Positions 1-10,181 of a stretch of DNA of 26,660 nt are shown here, in pieces (the stretch's first letter is position 1; every line of letters starts with the position of its first letter). The stretch is from Pseudomonadota bacterium. Lineage in GTDB: Bacteria > Pseudomonadota > Alphaproteobacteria > Rhizobiales > Devosiaceae. Position numbers and translations under genes: made by a program. A model generated the notes under the pieces. The model saw nothing but the letters and a program-made list of their open reading frames with translations, was not told where the DNA came from and did no database searches. Where the stretch lies: positions 1 through 26,660 of the forward strand of contig JAEYXQ010000047.1 of NCBI GenBank assembly GCA_023431205.1, read 5' to 3'.

Positions 1-3166
<3,166 letters not shown>

Positions 3167-3170
<4 letters not shown>

Positions 3171-3808
3171 GCGAGCAGCCGGTGAAGAAAACCGACCTCA
3201 TGACCGAGGCCGAGCGCGACGCCTATCACGCGGAGAAGATGCGCAAGAAAAAGGCCGCCCGTGACAAGATCCTCGCCAGCAAAACCGAGGAAAAAGGGTT
3301 GCTTATCGTTCACACCGGCAAGGGAAAAGGGAAATCCACGGCAGCTTTCGGCATGGTTTTCCGTGCAATCGGCAATGGCATGCGGGTCGGGGTCGTGCAG
3401 TTCGTCAAGGGCGTCTGGAACACCGGTGAGCGCGACGTGCTCGACAAGTTTCCCGAGCAGGTAACGATCAATGCGATGGGCGAGGGTTTCACCTGGGACG
3501 TTGCCGACCGCCAGCGCGATCTCGCTGCGGCGCGCAAGGCCTGGGAGCAGGCCAAGGCGCTGATCGCCGACCCCAGCTACGACATGGTGCTGCTCGACGA
3601 ACTCAACATCTGCCTGCGCTACGACTACCTGCCGATCGCCGAGGTGGTGGACGTGCTGAAGAACAAGCCCGCCGACAAGCACGTCATCGTCACCGGCCGC
3701 AACGCCAAGGACGAACTGATCGAGATCGCCGACCTGGTGACCGAGATGACCGAGATCAAGCATCACTTCCGCGCCGGCGTGAAGGCGCAGAAGGGTATCG
3801 AGTTTTAG
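3167..3808 (+). CDS. cobO: Cob(I)yrinic acid a,c-diamide adenosyltransferase CobO
   Basis: CobO transfers the 5'-deoxyadenosyl group of ATP to the corrin cobalt (EC 2.5.1.17), a cytoplasmic step after cobalt insertion by CobN. The 213-residue protein has the CobO/BtuR layout: a charged N-terminal helix (about 10-40), the P-loop GKGKGKST (51-58) after LLIVHT, and LLDELNI (142-148) as the Walker B-like strand. FRAGVKAQKGIEF at the C-terminus is typical of the family. The ATG at 3167 overlaps the cobN stop as ATGA, so the two genes are probably translationally coupled. The stop codon overlaps that of the convergent gene downstream by four bases. Length and motifs match the family well. Confidence 0.96.
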
Positions 3809-4281
3809 CAGTTCGAGGGCGGTTGCAAGGTGGGTTCCAGGCTCTCGATGATGTCACCCATCGTCGAGGTGTCGGTGACCAGATAGTCCAGCCGGTAGGC
3901 CGCATAGGCTGCGCCGTCGCAGCCGGCGATCAGCCGCTGATGGAGCACGCGCATGCCCTTGATGGCGGTGAACTCAGCCCAGGTTGGCGTCACCGTCTCG
4001 CTGGTGATGTTCCAGGCGTTGTCCTGTTCCGAGGCGATGACCGACCGCACCTCCGCCTCGAAATTATCCAGCACGAATCCACCCCAGACGGTCAGCGTCT
4101 GGGTGGTCGCCGGGTCGAAGAACACCTGCCCGTCGCCATTGTCGCTTTCGCCCTGGGCTTCGTAGCCGGGCGGAATGTCGAGCGCGTAGCCGAAGCGGGC
4201 GTTTGCGTACTGCATCCAGAACTGCGCAGCGGCAGGGACGGCGGCGAGGAGGACGAGAGCGAGAGCCAAGGTGAAGCGCAT
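3805..4281 (-). CDS. Small secreted protein of unknown function
   Basis: I do not recognise this 158-residue protein. It begins with a clear signal peptide: MR, then the hydrophobic run FTLALALVLLAAVP, then an AAAQ cleavage region near residues 18-22, so it is probably periplasmic. The mature part starts FWMQYANARFGYALDIPPGYEAQGES, a pattern seen in small secreted alphaproteobacterial proteins that begin with a W-x-x-Y-x-N-x-R-F-G-Y-x-x-D-x-P segment. Two cysteines (in AGCDGA and at the C-terminal residue) could form a disulfide. The start at 4281 is preferred over upstream in-frame codons because the signal peptide begins there and AGGA precedes it. It lies 37 bases downstream of the CDF exporter on the same strand and probably shares its transcript. 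No function is assigned. Confidence 0.8.
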   Translation of the reverse strand: MRFTLALALVLLAAVPAAAQFWMQYANARFGYALDIPPGYEAQGESDNGDGQVFFDPATTQTLTVWGGFVLDNFEAEVRSVIASEQDNAWNITSETVTPTWAEFTAIKGMRVLHQRLIAGCDGAAYAAYRLDYLVTDTSTMGDIIESLEPTLQPPSNC

Positions 4282-4318
4282 GGGAGAATCCTGCGCGCAA
4301 ATGCCCTTGCAGGCAAGA

Positions 4319-5215
4319 TCAGACCACCACGATGCCGGAATGCTTGGCCTTGTTCTCCGGCTCGACATGAATGGTGATCTGCACGTCGGGCACGGCGTCG
4401 CGCAGACGCGCCTCGATGCCGTCGCAGATGGCGTGCGCGTCGTCGACGCTCATGGCACCCGGCACCACCAGGTGGAAATCGATGAAGGTCATGCGGCCCG
4501 CCTGCCGGGTGCGGATGTCATGGGCTTCGATCGCCCCTTGCGCATTGTTGGCGATGACCTCGCGGATCGTCTGCTGCACGTCCGCCGGCACGGCCACGTC
4601 CATGAGTCCGCCGACGCTGTCGCGAACCACCGCCCAGCCCGACCACAGGATGTTGAGCGCCACGAGCGCGGCAAGAATCGGATCCAGCACGGCCCAGCCG
4701 GTGAGGAACACCAGCACCAGGCCAAGGATGACCCCGCCCGTCGACAGAACGTCCGTCATCAGGTGCCGCCCATCCGCCTCGATGGCTGGGGACCGGGCCT
4801 TGCGGCCATGACGGATCAGCACCTGCGCCCACACGACGTTGACCACGGTTGCCACGGCGCTGATGCCGAGCCCCAGGGCGGGAGCGTCGGGAATTTCCGG
4901 GGCAAAGAGCCCCAGCCAGGCTTCGCGGATGATCAGGATGGCGGCGACGATGATCATCACCCCCACCAGCACCGCCGAGAAATATTCGGCCTTGTGGTAT
5001 CCATAGGGCAGGGCAGCGTCCGCCGGCCGCTGCGCCAGCCGCACGGCGATCAGGGCGCTGATGGACGTGACGACGTTGACGATCGATTCGAGCGCGTCCG
5101 AATAGAGCGCGATCGAGCCGGTGAAGCGCCAGGCAAGGAATTTCAGCCCCAGTACCAGCAGGGCAATGCCGAGACTCGCCGCCGCGATGGTCTGGGTGCG
5201 CTGGGCGGTCGTCAT
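4319..5215 (-). CDS. Cation diffusion facilitator (CDF) family divalent metal exporter
   Basis: CDF proteins export divalent metals (Zn, Fe, Mn, Co, Ni) from the cytoplasm by proton antiport. The 298-residue protein has the usual six membrane segments (about 12-30, 34-60, 81-97, 114-134, 150-171, 176-196) and a cytoplasmic C-terminal domain (from about 208; IDFHLVVPG, ITIHVEPE). Candidate metal ligands are D40 in SDALES and H151/D155 in HLMTD. The position four residues after D40 is Ser, where FieF has Asp, with Glu at 43, so metal choice cannot be predicted. YGYHKAEYFS (71-80) is the family loop. The ATG at 5215 is preceded by CGGAG. It sits inside the cobalamin locus, divergent from cobE, and a Fur-box-like palindrome lies 78-94 bases upstream. 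Cobalt export is possible but unproven. Confidence 0.9.
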   Translation of the reverse strand: MTTAQRTQTIAAASLGIALLVLGLKFLAWRFTGSIALYSDALESIVNVVTSISALIAVRLAQRPADAALPYGYHKAEYFSAVLVGVMIIVAAILIIREAWLGLFAPEIPDAPALGLGISAVATVVNVVWAQVLIRHGRKARSPAIEADGRHLMTDVLSTGGVILGLVLVFLTGWAVLDPILAALVALNILWSGWAVVRDSVGGLMDVAVPADVQQTIREVIANNAQGAIEAHDIRTRQAGRMTFIDFHLVVPGAMSVDDAHAICDGIEARLRDAVPDVQITIHVEPENKAKHSGIVVV

Positions 5216-5292
5216 CTTGGCTCCGGGGTGGTTGAGAACCGGCCATAGGCCGCCGCGGCATCAGGCGCAAGCCCTTGAATTTGCCCATGATT

Positions 5293-5309
5293 TTGAGAAG
5301 CATTCGCAA
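5293..5309 (-). promoter_or_regulatory. Fur-box-like palindrome upstream of the CDF exporter
   Basis: TTGAGAA-GCA-TTCGCAA is a 7-3-7 inverted repeat matching in six of seven positions. It closely resembles Fur-family operators of the TTGAGAAT-CATT-CTCAA type. It lies 78-94 bases upstream of the CDF start, in the divergent region shared with cobE. This suggests iron- or manganese-responsive control of the exporter. No clear -35/-10 pair was found next to it, so this is a candidate operator only. Confidence 0.4.
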
Positions 5310-5370
5310 CAGCGGCTGTGGCTGGCTAAGCCCTTGATTGACCACGGCTCACCCTGGGCCTAGAACCGGC

Positions 5371-5492
5371 TCAGCGCAGCGTTCCCCTGACGGAACTGAA
5401 ACAGAGTCCGGTGCGGTCGACCCAAGCGGGGACCAACTCCGGAGCTGCAACGGGTCTGGTGCGAACCCTGCCTCTTCGGTCAACGAGAGGCA
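5371..5492 (+). ncRNA. Candidate (degenerate) cobalamin riboswitch upstream of cobE
   Basis: The leader of cobE has several hallmarks of the cobalamin riboswitch in the right order: a GTTCC...GGAAC hairpin (5381-5396), then TGAAACAGAGTCCGGTGC, then CTCCGG followed by AGCTGCAACGG. TCCGG (5407-5411) pairs with CCGGA (5439-5443), with an inner hairpin GGTC/GACC (5415-5418 with 5431-5434). The usual CCCCCGC run after GCTGC and a clear B12-box (AGCCAGGAGACC-like) are missing, so it is either a diverged member or a structured leader of another type. The downstream hairpin that hides the ribosome binding site fits translational control. The gene context, cobalamin synthesis, supports the reading. 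Confidence 0.5.
5470..5491 (+). promoter_or_regulatory. Hairpin sequestering the cobE ribosome binding site
   Basis: GCCTCT (5470-5475) pairs perfectly with AGAGGC (5486-5491) around a 10-base loop. The 3' arm contains the only Shine-Dalgarno-like sequence (GAGAGG) before the ATG at 5493. It is therefore a natural off-state element for a riboswitch acting on translation. Confidence 0.55.
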
Positions 5493-5903
5493 ATGATGAC
5501 TGGAAGTGAGAGTGTCCGGCGGCCCCTAGTGGCCGGGATCGGATGCACCAGTGTCGCCCGTGGCGACGAGGTCGTCGACCTTGTGCGCCATGCCTTGTCG
5601 CAGGTTTCCGGTGAGTTGATCGCGATCGCGACTGCTCCCCGCCGTGCCGATCATCCAGCGATGCACCATGCCGCGGCAATGCTGCGCCTGCCGCTCCGCA
5701 TCATCGACCTGCCGGGGTCCGAAGTCGCCGATCCGGTCGCTGCCAGCGCGGGGCCGTTGGTCCTCGGCAAGGTAAAATCAGCGCGCGTCACCTGCGCCCT
5801 GGCAAGCGTGCCGGACGGCTTCGATCCTCTATGCTGGGGTCAGCCCAGTTCCATGGCGGCCAGTGCCTCGTCGATCGTGGCGACCTCCGTGGTCGGACCA
5901 TAG
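5493..5903 (+). CDS. cobE: Cobalamin biosynthesis protein CobE (CbiG C-terminal-like)
   Basis: CobE is a small protein of the aerobic cobalamin pathway related to the C-terminal domain of CbiG. Its exact reaction is not settled. The 136-residue product begins PLVAGIGCTSVARGDEVVDLVRHAL and continues with IAIATAPRRADHPAMHHAAAMLRLPLRII. Near the C-terminus it has VTCALASVPDG, matching the GIGCR...LATxxxK...VTCALA pattern of the family, although the usual Lys is Arg here. Two ATGs (5493 and 5496) are possible; the second has better spacing from GAGAGG. The last 64 bases overlap the 3' end of convergent cobK, so the tail after VPDGFDPL is unlike known CobE and is dictated by the overlap. Expression probably depends on the structured leader upstream. 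Confidence 0.85.
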   Translation: MMTGSESVRRPLVAGIGCTSVARGDEVVDLVRHALSQVSGELIAIATAPRRADHPAMHHAAAMLRLPLRIIDLPGSEVADPVAASAGPLVLGKVKSARVTCALASVPDGFDPLCWGQPSSMAASASSIVATSVVGP

Positions 5904-6565
5904 AACGGCCGCTGGATCATGATGACCTTCACCCCCAGTTGCATTGCCGCCTCGAGCTTTGCCGCCGTCTGCCCGCCACCCGAGTTCTTGGTGACGAGAT
6001 GAGTGAAGCCGTGCCGCCGCATCAGCGCCAGTTCATCCGCGAGCGAGTAGGGCGGTCGCGTCTGCAGCAGTTCTGCATGCCGCGGGATCGGCAATTGTGG
6101 GGTTTCGATCAGCCGCACCACGAAATGGCAGTCGTCTCGCTCGAGGAAGATCTCGAGGCCGGCGTGGCCGGTGGTGAGGAGCACGTCCGCGCCGGGCGGC
6201 AGCGCCGCAGCGGCTTCCGCAACGGTCTCGACCATGGTCCAGTCCTGGCCGACACGGGGCTCCCAGCCCGGCCGCATCAGCCGCACGAGCGGGATGCCGG
6301 TCTCCTGCGCGGCGGCAACCGCATTCCGGGAGATCATTCCCGCGTAGGGATGGGTGGCGTCTACCAGGCGCTCGACGCCGGCGATGCGCAAATAGGCGCT
6401 GAGACCGGGAATGCCGCCGAACCTGCCCATCCGGAGCCCACCCGGCGGCAGGATGGGGTCGCGCGTGCGCCCGGCGAGCGAGGTGATGACGTCGTGGCCC
6501 CTGGCCACCAGGCGCCCGGCCAGTTCCCGCGCCTCCGCCGTGCCGCCCAGGATGAGGATTTTCAT
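5840..6565 (-). CDS. cobK: Precorrin-6A reductase CobK
   Basis: CobK reduces precorrin-6A with NADPH (EC 1.3.1.54 or the 6A-specific equivalent) in the middle of corrin ring synthesis. The 241-residue protein shows the N-terminal nucleotide-binding segment MKILILGGTAEARELAGRL (1-19), the family signature VDATHPYAGMISRNA (68-82) and KNSGGGQTAAKLEAA (193-207). The ATG at 6565 is chosen because the homologous sequence begins there; the longer open frame upstream gives an unrelated arginine-rich leader. Its 3' end overlaps convergent cobE by 64 bases, and its 5' end faces the forward cobA gene 65 bases away, so the two probably have divergent promoters in that short gap. Confidence 0.95.
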   Translation of the reverse strand: MKILILGGTAEARELAGRLVARGHDVITSLAGRTRDPILPPGGLRMGRFGGIPGLSAYLRIAGVERLVDATHPYAGMISRNAVAAAQETGIPLVRLMRPGWEPRVGQDWTMVETVAEAAAALPPGADVLLTTGHAGLEIFLERDDCHFVVRLIETPQLPIPRHAELLQTRPPYSLADELALMRRHGFTHLVTKNSGGGQTAAKLEAAMQLGVKVIMIQRPFYGPTTEVATIDEALAAMELG

Positions 6566-6630
6566 GCAGTGACTCCGTGCCGGCACTCTGGCGCGACCGG
6601 GCAGGGGCCGCAACCCCACGGGGGCGTGCC

Positions 6631-7437
6631 GTGACCCATTTCGGATCGCTGGACAATGCTGATTTTCCGGCGCTTGAGCCCGGTTCGGTGTGGCTGGTCG
6701 GAGCGGGCCCCGGCGGCCCTGGCCTGCTGACGCTGCTGGCCTACCATGCGCTGGGGCAGGCGGACGCCATTGTTCACGACGCGCTGGTTTCCGACCGCAT
6801 CCTGGCGCTTGCTCCGGCGGCGACGGAACGCATCTTTGCCGGGAAACGGGGTGGCAAGCCGTCTCCGAAGCAGGCCGATATCTCGCTGCGCCTGATCGAA
6901 CTTGCCCGTGAAGGCAAGCGCGTGCTGCGCCTCAAAGGCGGCGATCCGTTCATGTTCGGCCGCGGCGGCGAGGAAGCGGGGGCGCTGGCACGCGCCGGCA
7001 TTCCGTTCCGCATCGTCCCCGGCATCTCGTCCGGCCTTGGTGGGCTTGCCTATGCCGGTATCCCGGTAACCCATCGCGACACTAACCATGCGGTGATGTT
7101 CCTGACCGGGCACGACGAAAGCGGTGCGGTGCCGGGGGCCATCGACTGGTCTTCGGTGGCGCGGGCGGCGCCGGTGCTGGTGATGTTCATGGCGGTCAAG
7201 CACCTGCCGGTCATCGCCGAACGATTGGTGGCCGCTGGACGGCAGCCGGATGAACGCCTGACCATCGTGTCGCACGCCGCGACGCCACAACAGCAGGTGC
7301 TGGAAACCACCCTTGCCGCCGCTCCGGCGCTGACGGAGGTTCCGACCCCTGCAATCGTGGTGCTGGGTGCGGTGGGGCGCTACCGCCAGTCGCTCGACTG
7401 GTATGTGGATGCGGTCCGGAGCCACACCTTTGGCTGA
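6631..7437 (+). CDS. cobA: Uroporphyrinogen-III C-methyltransferase (SUMT)
   Basis: This S-adenosylmethionine-dependent enzyme methylates uroporphyrinogen III at C-2 and C-7 to give precorrin-2 (EC 2.1.1.107), the branch point to cobalamin. The 268-residue protein has the tetrapyrrole methylase motifs in order: VWLVGAGPGGPGLLTL (20-35), GKRGGKPSPKQADI (71-84), LRLKGGDPFMFGRGGEE (99-115) and the PVTHRD segment. It has no CysG-type oxidase/ferrochelatase domain, so it is the stand-alone form. The GTG at 6631 follows a GGGGG stretch at good spacing; an upstream GTG at 6577 would add 18 residues without family similarity. The stop overlaps the proposed cobB start, so cobA-cobB-cobQ-cobD form one tight operon. 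Confidence 0.94.
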   Translation: MTHFGSLDNADFPALEPGSVWLVGAGPGGPGLLTLLAYHALGQADAIVHDALVSDRILALAPAATERIFAGKRGGKPSPKQADISLRLIELAREGKRVLRLKGGDPFMFGRGGEEAGALARAGIPFRIVPGISSGLGGLAYAGIPVTHRDTNHAVMFLTGHDESGAVPGAIDWSSVARAAPVLVMFMAVKHLPVIAERLVAAGRQPDERLTIVSHAATPQQQVLETTLAAAPALTEVPTPAIVVLGAVGRYRQSLDWYVDAVRSHTFG

Positions 7438-8719
7438 CGGCTTGGTCATAGCGGCGCCGCGTTCCGGATCGGGCAAGACCGTGGTCACGCTTGGCCTGCT
7501 CGCCGCTCTGCGCCAACGCGGCGTCGTGGTGGCACCGGCCAAGACCGGACCGGACTATATCGACCCCACCTATCTGGCCCGCGCGGCCCTGCGCGACGCA
7601 GTCAATCTCGACCCCTGGGCCATGACGTCGAACCGGCTGCGGGAACTGGCGAGCGTGCAGGCAATTGGTGCCGACCTGTTGCTGGTCGAGGGGGTCATGG
7701 GCCTGTTCGACGGGGCCGCCGACAACACGGGATCGACGGCCGATCTCGCGGCAGTTCTCGACCTTCCGGTGGTGCTCGTTGTCGATGCCGAGCGCCAGAG
7801 CCAGTCCGTCGCCGCCCTGATTGCCGGTTTTGCCCGTTGGCGGACCGATGTCAGGGTTGCCGGCGTGATCCTCAACCGTGTCGCATCAACCCGCCATGAG
7901 CGGATGCTGGCGGAGGCGGTGGCGCAAACGGGCGTGCCTTTGCTTGGCGCACTGCCGCGCAAGCCGGACATGGTGCTGCCCGAACGGCATCTCGGTCTGG
8001 TGCTGCCGGGTGAGGTGGACGGGTTCGAGCCGTTCCTCGCGACAGCCGCCAGCGCCGTGGGCGACTACGTCGACCTTGACGCCCTGCGCCGGTTGGCTTC
8101 GCCGGTGCCGGAGATCGCAGGCTCCACTGCACCTTTGCCGCCGCTCGGCCAGCATATCGCGGTCGCCCGTGATGCAGCCTTCGCCTTTGTCTATCCGCAT
8201 CTGCTCGATGGCTGGCGCGCGCGGGGCGCGACGCTGAGCTTCTTCTCGCCGCTTGCGGACCAGGCGCCTGACTCGGCGGCAGATGCGATCTTCCTCCCAG
8301 GCGGCTATCCGGAATTGCATGGTCCGCAACTGGCAGCCGCGGCCCAGTTCAAGGCGGGCCTCATCGCGGCCCGGGACCGCGGCGCGCTCATCTATGGCGA
8401 GTGCGGGGGCTTCATGGTGCTGGGCGACGTGATCGTCGACAACGCTGGCGCCTCCCATGCCATGGCCGGCCTGCTGCCGGTCACCACCCGCATCGACAGG
8501 CCCAAGCGGGTGCTCGGCTATCGTCGGCTGATCCAATCCGGCGACCTGCCCTGGCCGGGGCATCTGATGGGGCATGAGTTTCACTATTCCTCGGTCAAGC
8601 AGACCCGCTTGGCGCCGCTCTTTGCCGCGACCGACGCCCGCGGCGAGCCGCTGCCGCCGATGGGCGCGGTGGTCGGCCGTGTCATGGGCTCTTACGCCCA
8701 TGTCATCGATCGGGCATAA
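7430..8719 (+). CDS. cobB: Hydrogenobyrinic acid a,c-diamide synthase CobB
   Basis: CobB is the glutamine- and ATP-dependent amidotransferase that amidates the a and c carboxylates of hydrogenobyrinic acid (EC 6.3.5.9), making the substrate for CobNST. The 429-residue protein has the N-terminal P-loop APRSGSGKT (9-17), the segment KTGPDYIDPTYL and LLLVEGVMGLFDG. A C-terminal class I-like glutamine amidotransferase domain carries the nucleophile Cys325 in YGECGGFMVLG, followed by GHEFHYSS. I chose the TTG at 7430, which overlaps the cobA stop and has CGGAG eight bases upstream. ATGs at 7403 and 7409 give an extension without a ribosome binding site. It ends seven bases before cobQ. Confidence 0.94.
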   Translation: MADGLVIAAPRSGSGKTVVTLGLLAALRQRGVVVAPAKTGPDYIDPTYLARAALRDAVNLDPWAMTSNRLRELASVQAIGADLLLVEGVMGLFDGAADNTGSTADLAAVLDLPVVLVVDAERQSQSVAALIAGFARWRTDVRVAGVILNRVASTRHERMLAEAVAQTGVPLLGALPRKPDMVLPERHLGLVLPGEVDGFEPFLATAASAVGDYVDLDALRRLASPVPEIAGSTAPLPPLGQHIAVARDAAFAFVYPHLLDGWRARGATLSFFSPLADQAPDSAADAIFLPGGYPELHGPQLAAAAQFKAGLIAARDRGALIYGECGGFMVLGDVIVDNAGASHAMAGLLPVTTRIDRPKRVLGYRRLIQSGDLPWPGHLMGHEFHYSSVKQTRLAPLFAATDARGEPLPPMGAVVGRVMGSYAHVIDRA

Positions 8720-8726
8720 GCCGGAC

Positions 8727-10181
8727 ATGGCCAAGGCATTGATGTTCATGGGCACCGGCTCGGATGTGGGCAAGTCGCTGCTGGTGGCTGGCCTCTGCCG
8801 TGCGCTCAGCAATCGCGGAATGCGGGTGGCGCCGTTCAAGCCGCAGAACATGAGCAACAACGCCGCCGTTACCGCCGATGGCGGCGAGATCGGCCGGGCG
8901 CAGGCGCTGCAGGCGCGTGCCGCGCGCCGGGAGCCGGTGACAGCAATGAACCCGGTGCTGCTCAAGCCCGAGGGCGATACCGGTTCGCAACTTGTGGTTC
9001 GGGGACAGCGGCGGGGCTCGGTTGCAGCCCGGCAATATTGGAGCCGGCGGCAGGAATTATTGCCCGAGGTGCTGGCAGCTTTCCGCGAACTCGCAGCGGG
9101 TGCGGATATCGTCTTGGTGGAAGGGGCGGGCAGTGCTTCCGAGGTGAACCTGCGCAGCGGCGACATCGCCAATTTCGGCTTCGCCCGGGCCGCGGACGTG
9201 CCGGTGGTGCTGATCGGCGATATCCAGCGCGGCGGGGTCATCGCTGCGCTGGCGGGAACGTTCGGCGTGATCGGACCGGCTGATGCCGCCCGCATCCGGG
9301 CGACGCTAATCAACAAATTCCAGGGGGACCCGGCGCTGTTCGCGGCGGGCCGGGATTTCCTCGCCCGCCATACCGGCGTGCCGTGCCTTGGACCGGTGCC
9401 GTGGTTCGACGCGGCCGACCGACTGCCGGCCGAGGATGTGCTGGCGCTGGAGTCCTATGCCCGCAAGGGAGGCGGGGACTTCGTCGTGGCCGTGCCGCGC
9501 CTGCCGCGCATCAGCAATTTCGACGATCTCGATCCGCTGCGAGCCGAACCGGGCGTATCGCTGGTGCTGGTGCACCCGGGGCAGGCGCTGCCGCGCAATG
9601 CCGATCTGGTGATCCTGCCCGGGTCGAAATCGACGCGCAGCGATCTCGCAGCCCTGCGGGCGAACGGTTGGGACATCGACATCACGGCACACTGGCGCGC
9701 CGGCGGGCAGGTGCTCGGCATCTGTGGCGGCTATCAGATGCTGGGGCGCATCGTTGCCGATCCCGAGGGGATCGAGGGCGAGCCGGGGGAGAGCGCCGGC
9801 CTGGGCCTGCTGGATGTCGAGACGGTGCTGGCGCTGGTGAAGGAGCTTCGTCTCGAGTCTGCCCGCCACGCGGCTTCAGACGAGCCGATCTCCGGCTACC
9901 ACATGCATATGGGCGCTACCTCCGGCCCGGACCGGGAGCGGCCGTTCGCGCATGTCGGCGCGACGGCGGAGGGGGCGGTGAGCGCGGACGGGCGGGTGGC
10001 TGGGACCTATCTGCACGGCCTTTTCGCCGCTGATGGATTCCGCCGGGCCCTGCTCGGCAACGCGGCCAGTCCCGACCTTGCCTATGAAACGGGGGTGGAG
10101 GCGACACTGGATGCTCTGGCGGCGCATCTGGAGCAGCACCTCGACCTCGACACCCTGCTCGGTCTTGCGGAGGCCGTCTGA
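8727..10181 (+). CDS. cobQ: Cobyric acid synthase CobQ
   Basis: CobQ amidates the b, d, e and g side chains of adenosylcobyrinic acid a,c-diamide, using glutamine and ATP (EC 6.3.5.10). The 484-residue length is typical. The N-terminal domain begins AKALMFMGTGSDVGKSLL with the P-loop at 9-17, then PFKPQNMSNNAAVT and GEIGRAQALQARAA, a strong CobQ signature. LVEGAGSASEVNLR follows. The C-terminal amidotransferase domain has LPGSKST, the nucleophile Cys333 in GICGGYQMLG, and GTYLHGLFA with the catalytic His. The ATG at 8727 lies seven bases after the cobB stop. The stop overlaps the cobD start as ATGA. Confidence 0.97.
   Translation: MAKALMFMGTGSDVGKSLLVAGLCRALSNRGMRVAPFKPQNMSNNAAVTADGGEIGRAQALQARAARREPVTAMNPVLLKPEGDTGSQLVVRGQRRGSVAARQYWSRRQELLPEVLAAFRELAAGADIVLVEGAGSASEVNLRSGDIANFGFARAADVPVVLIGDIQRGGVIAALAGTFGVIGPADAARIRATLINKFQGDPALFAAGRDFLARHTGVPCLGPVPWFDAADRLPAEDVLALESYARKGGGDFVVAVPRLPRISNFDDLDPLRAEPGVSLVLVHPGQALPRNADLVILPGSKSTRSDLAALRANGWDIDITAHWRAGGQVLGICGGYQMLGRIVADPEGIEGEPGESAGLGLLDVETVLALVKELRLESARHAASDEPISGYHMHMGATSGPDRERPFAHVGATAEGAVSADGRVAGTYLHGLFAADGFRRALLGNAASPDLAYETGVEATLDALAAHLEQHLDLDTLLGLAEAV

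Noticed and set aside
5269..5339. Direct repeat AAGCCCTTGA at 5269-5278 and 5330-5339 in the CDF-cobE gap
   Set aside because: Only ten bases, with no matching arrangement elsewhere in the window; may be chance.
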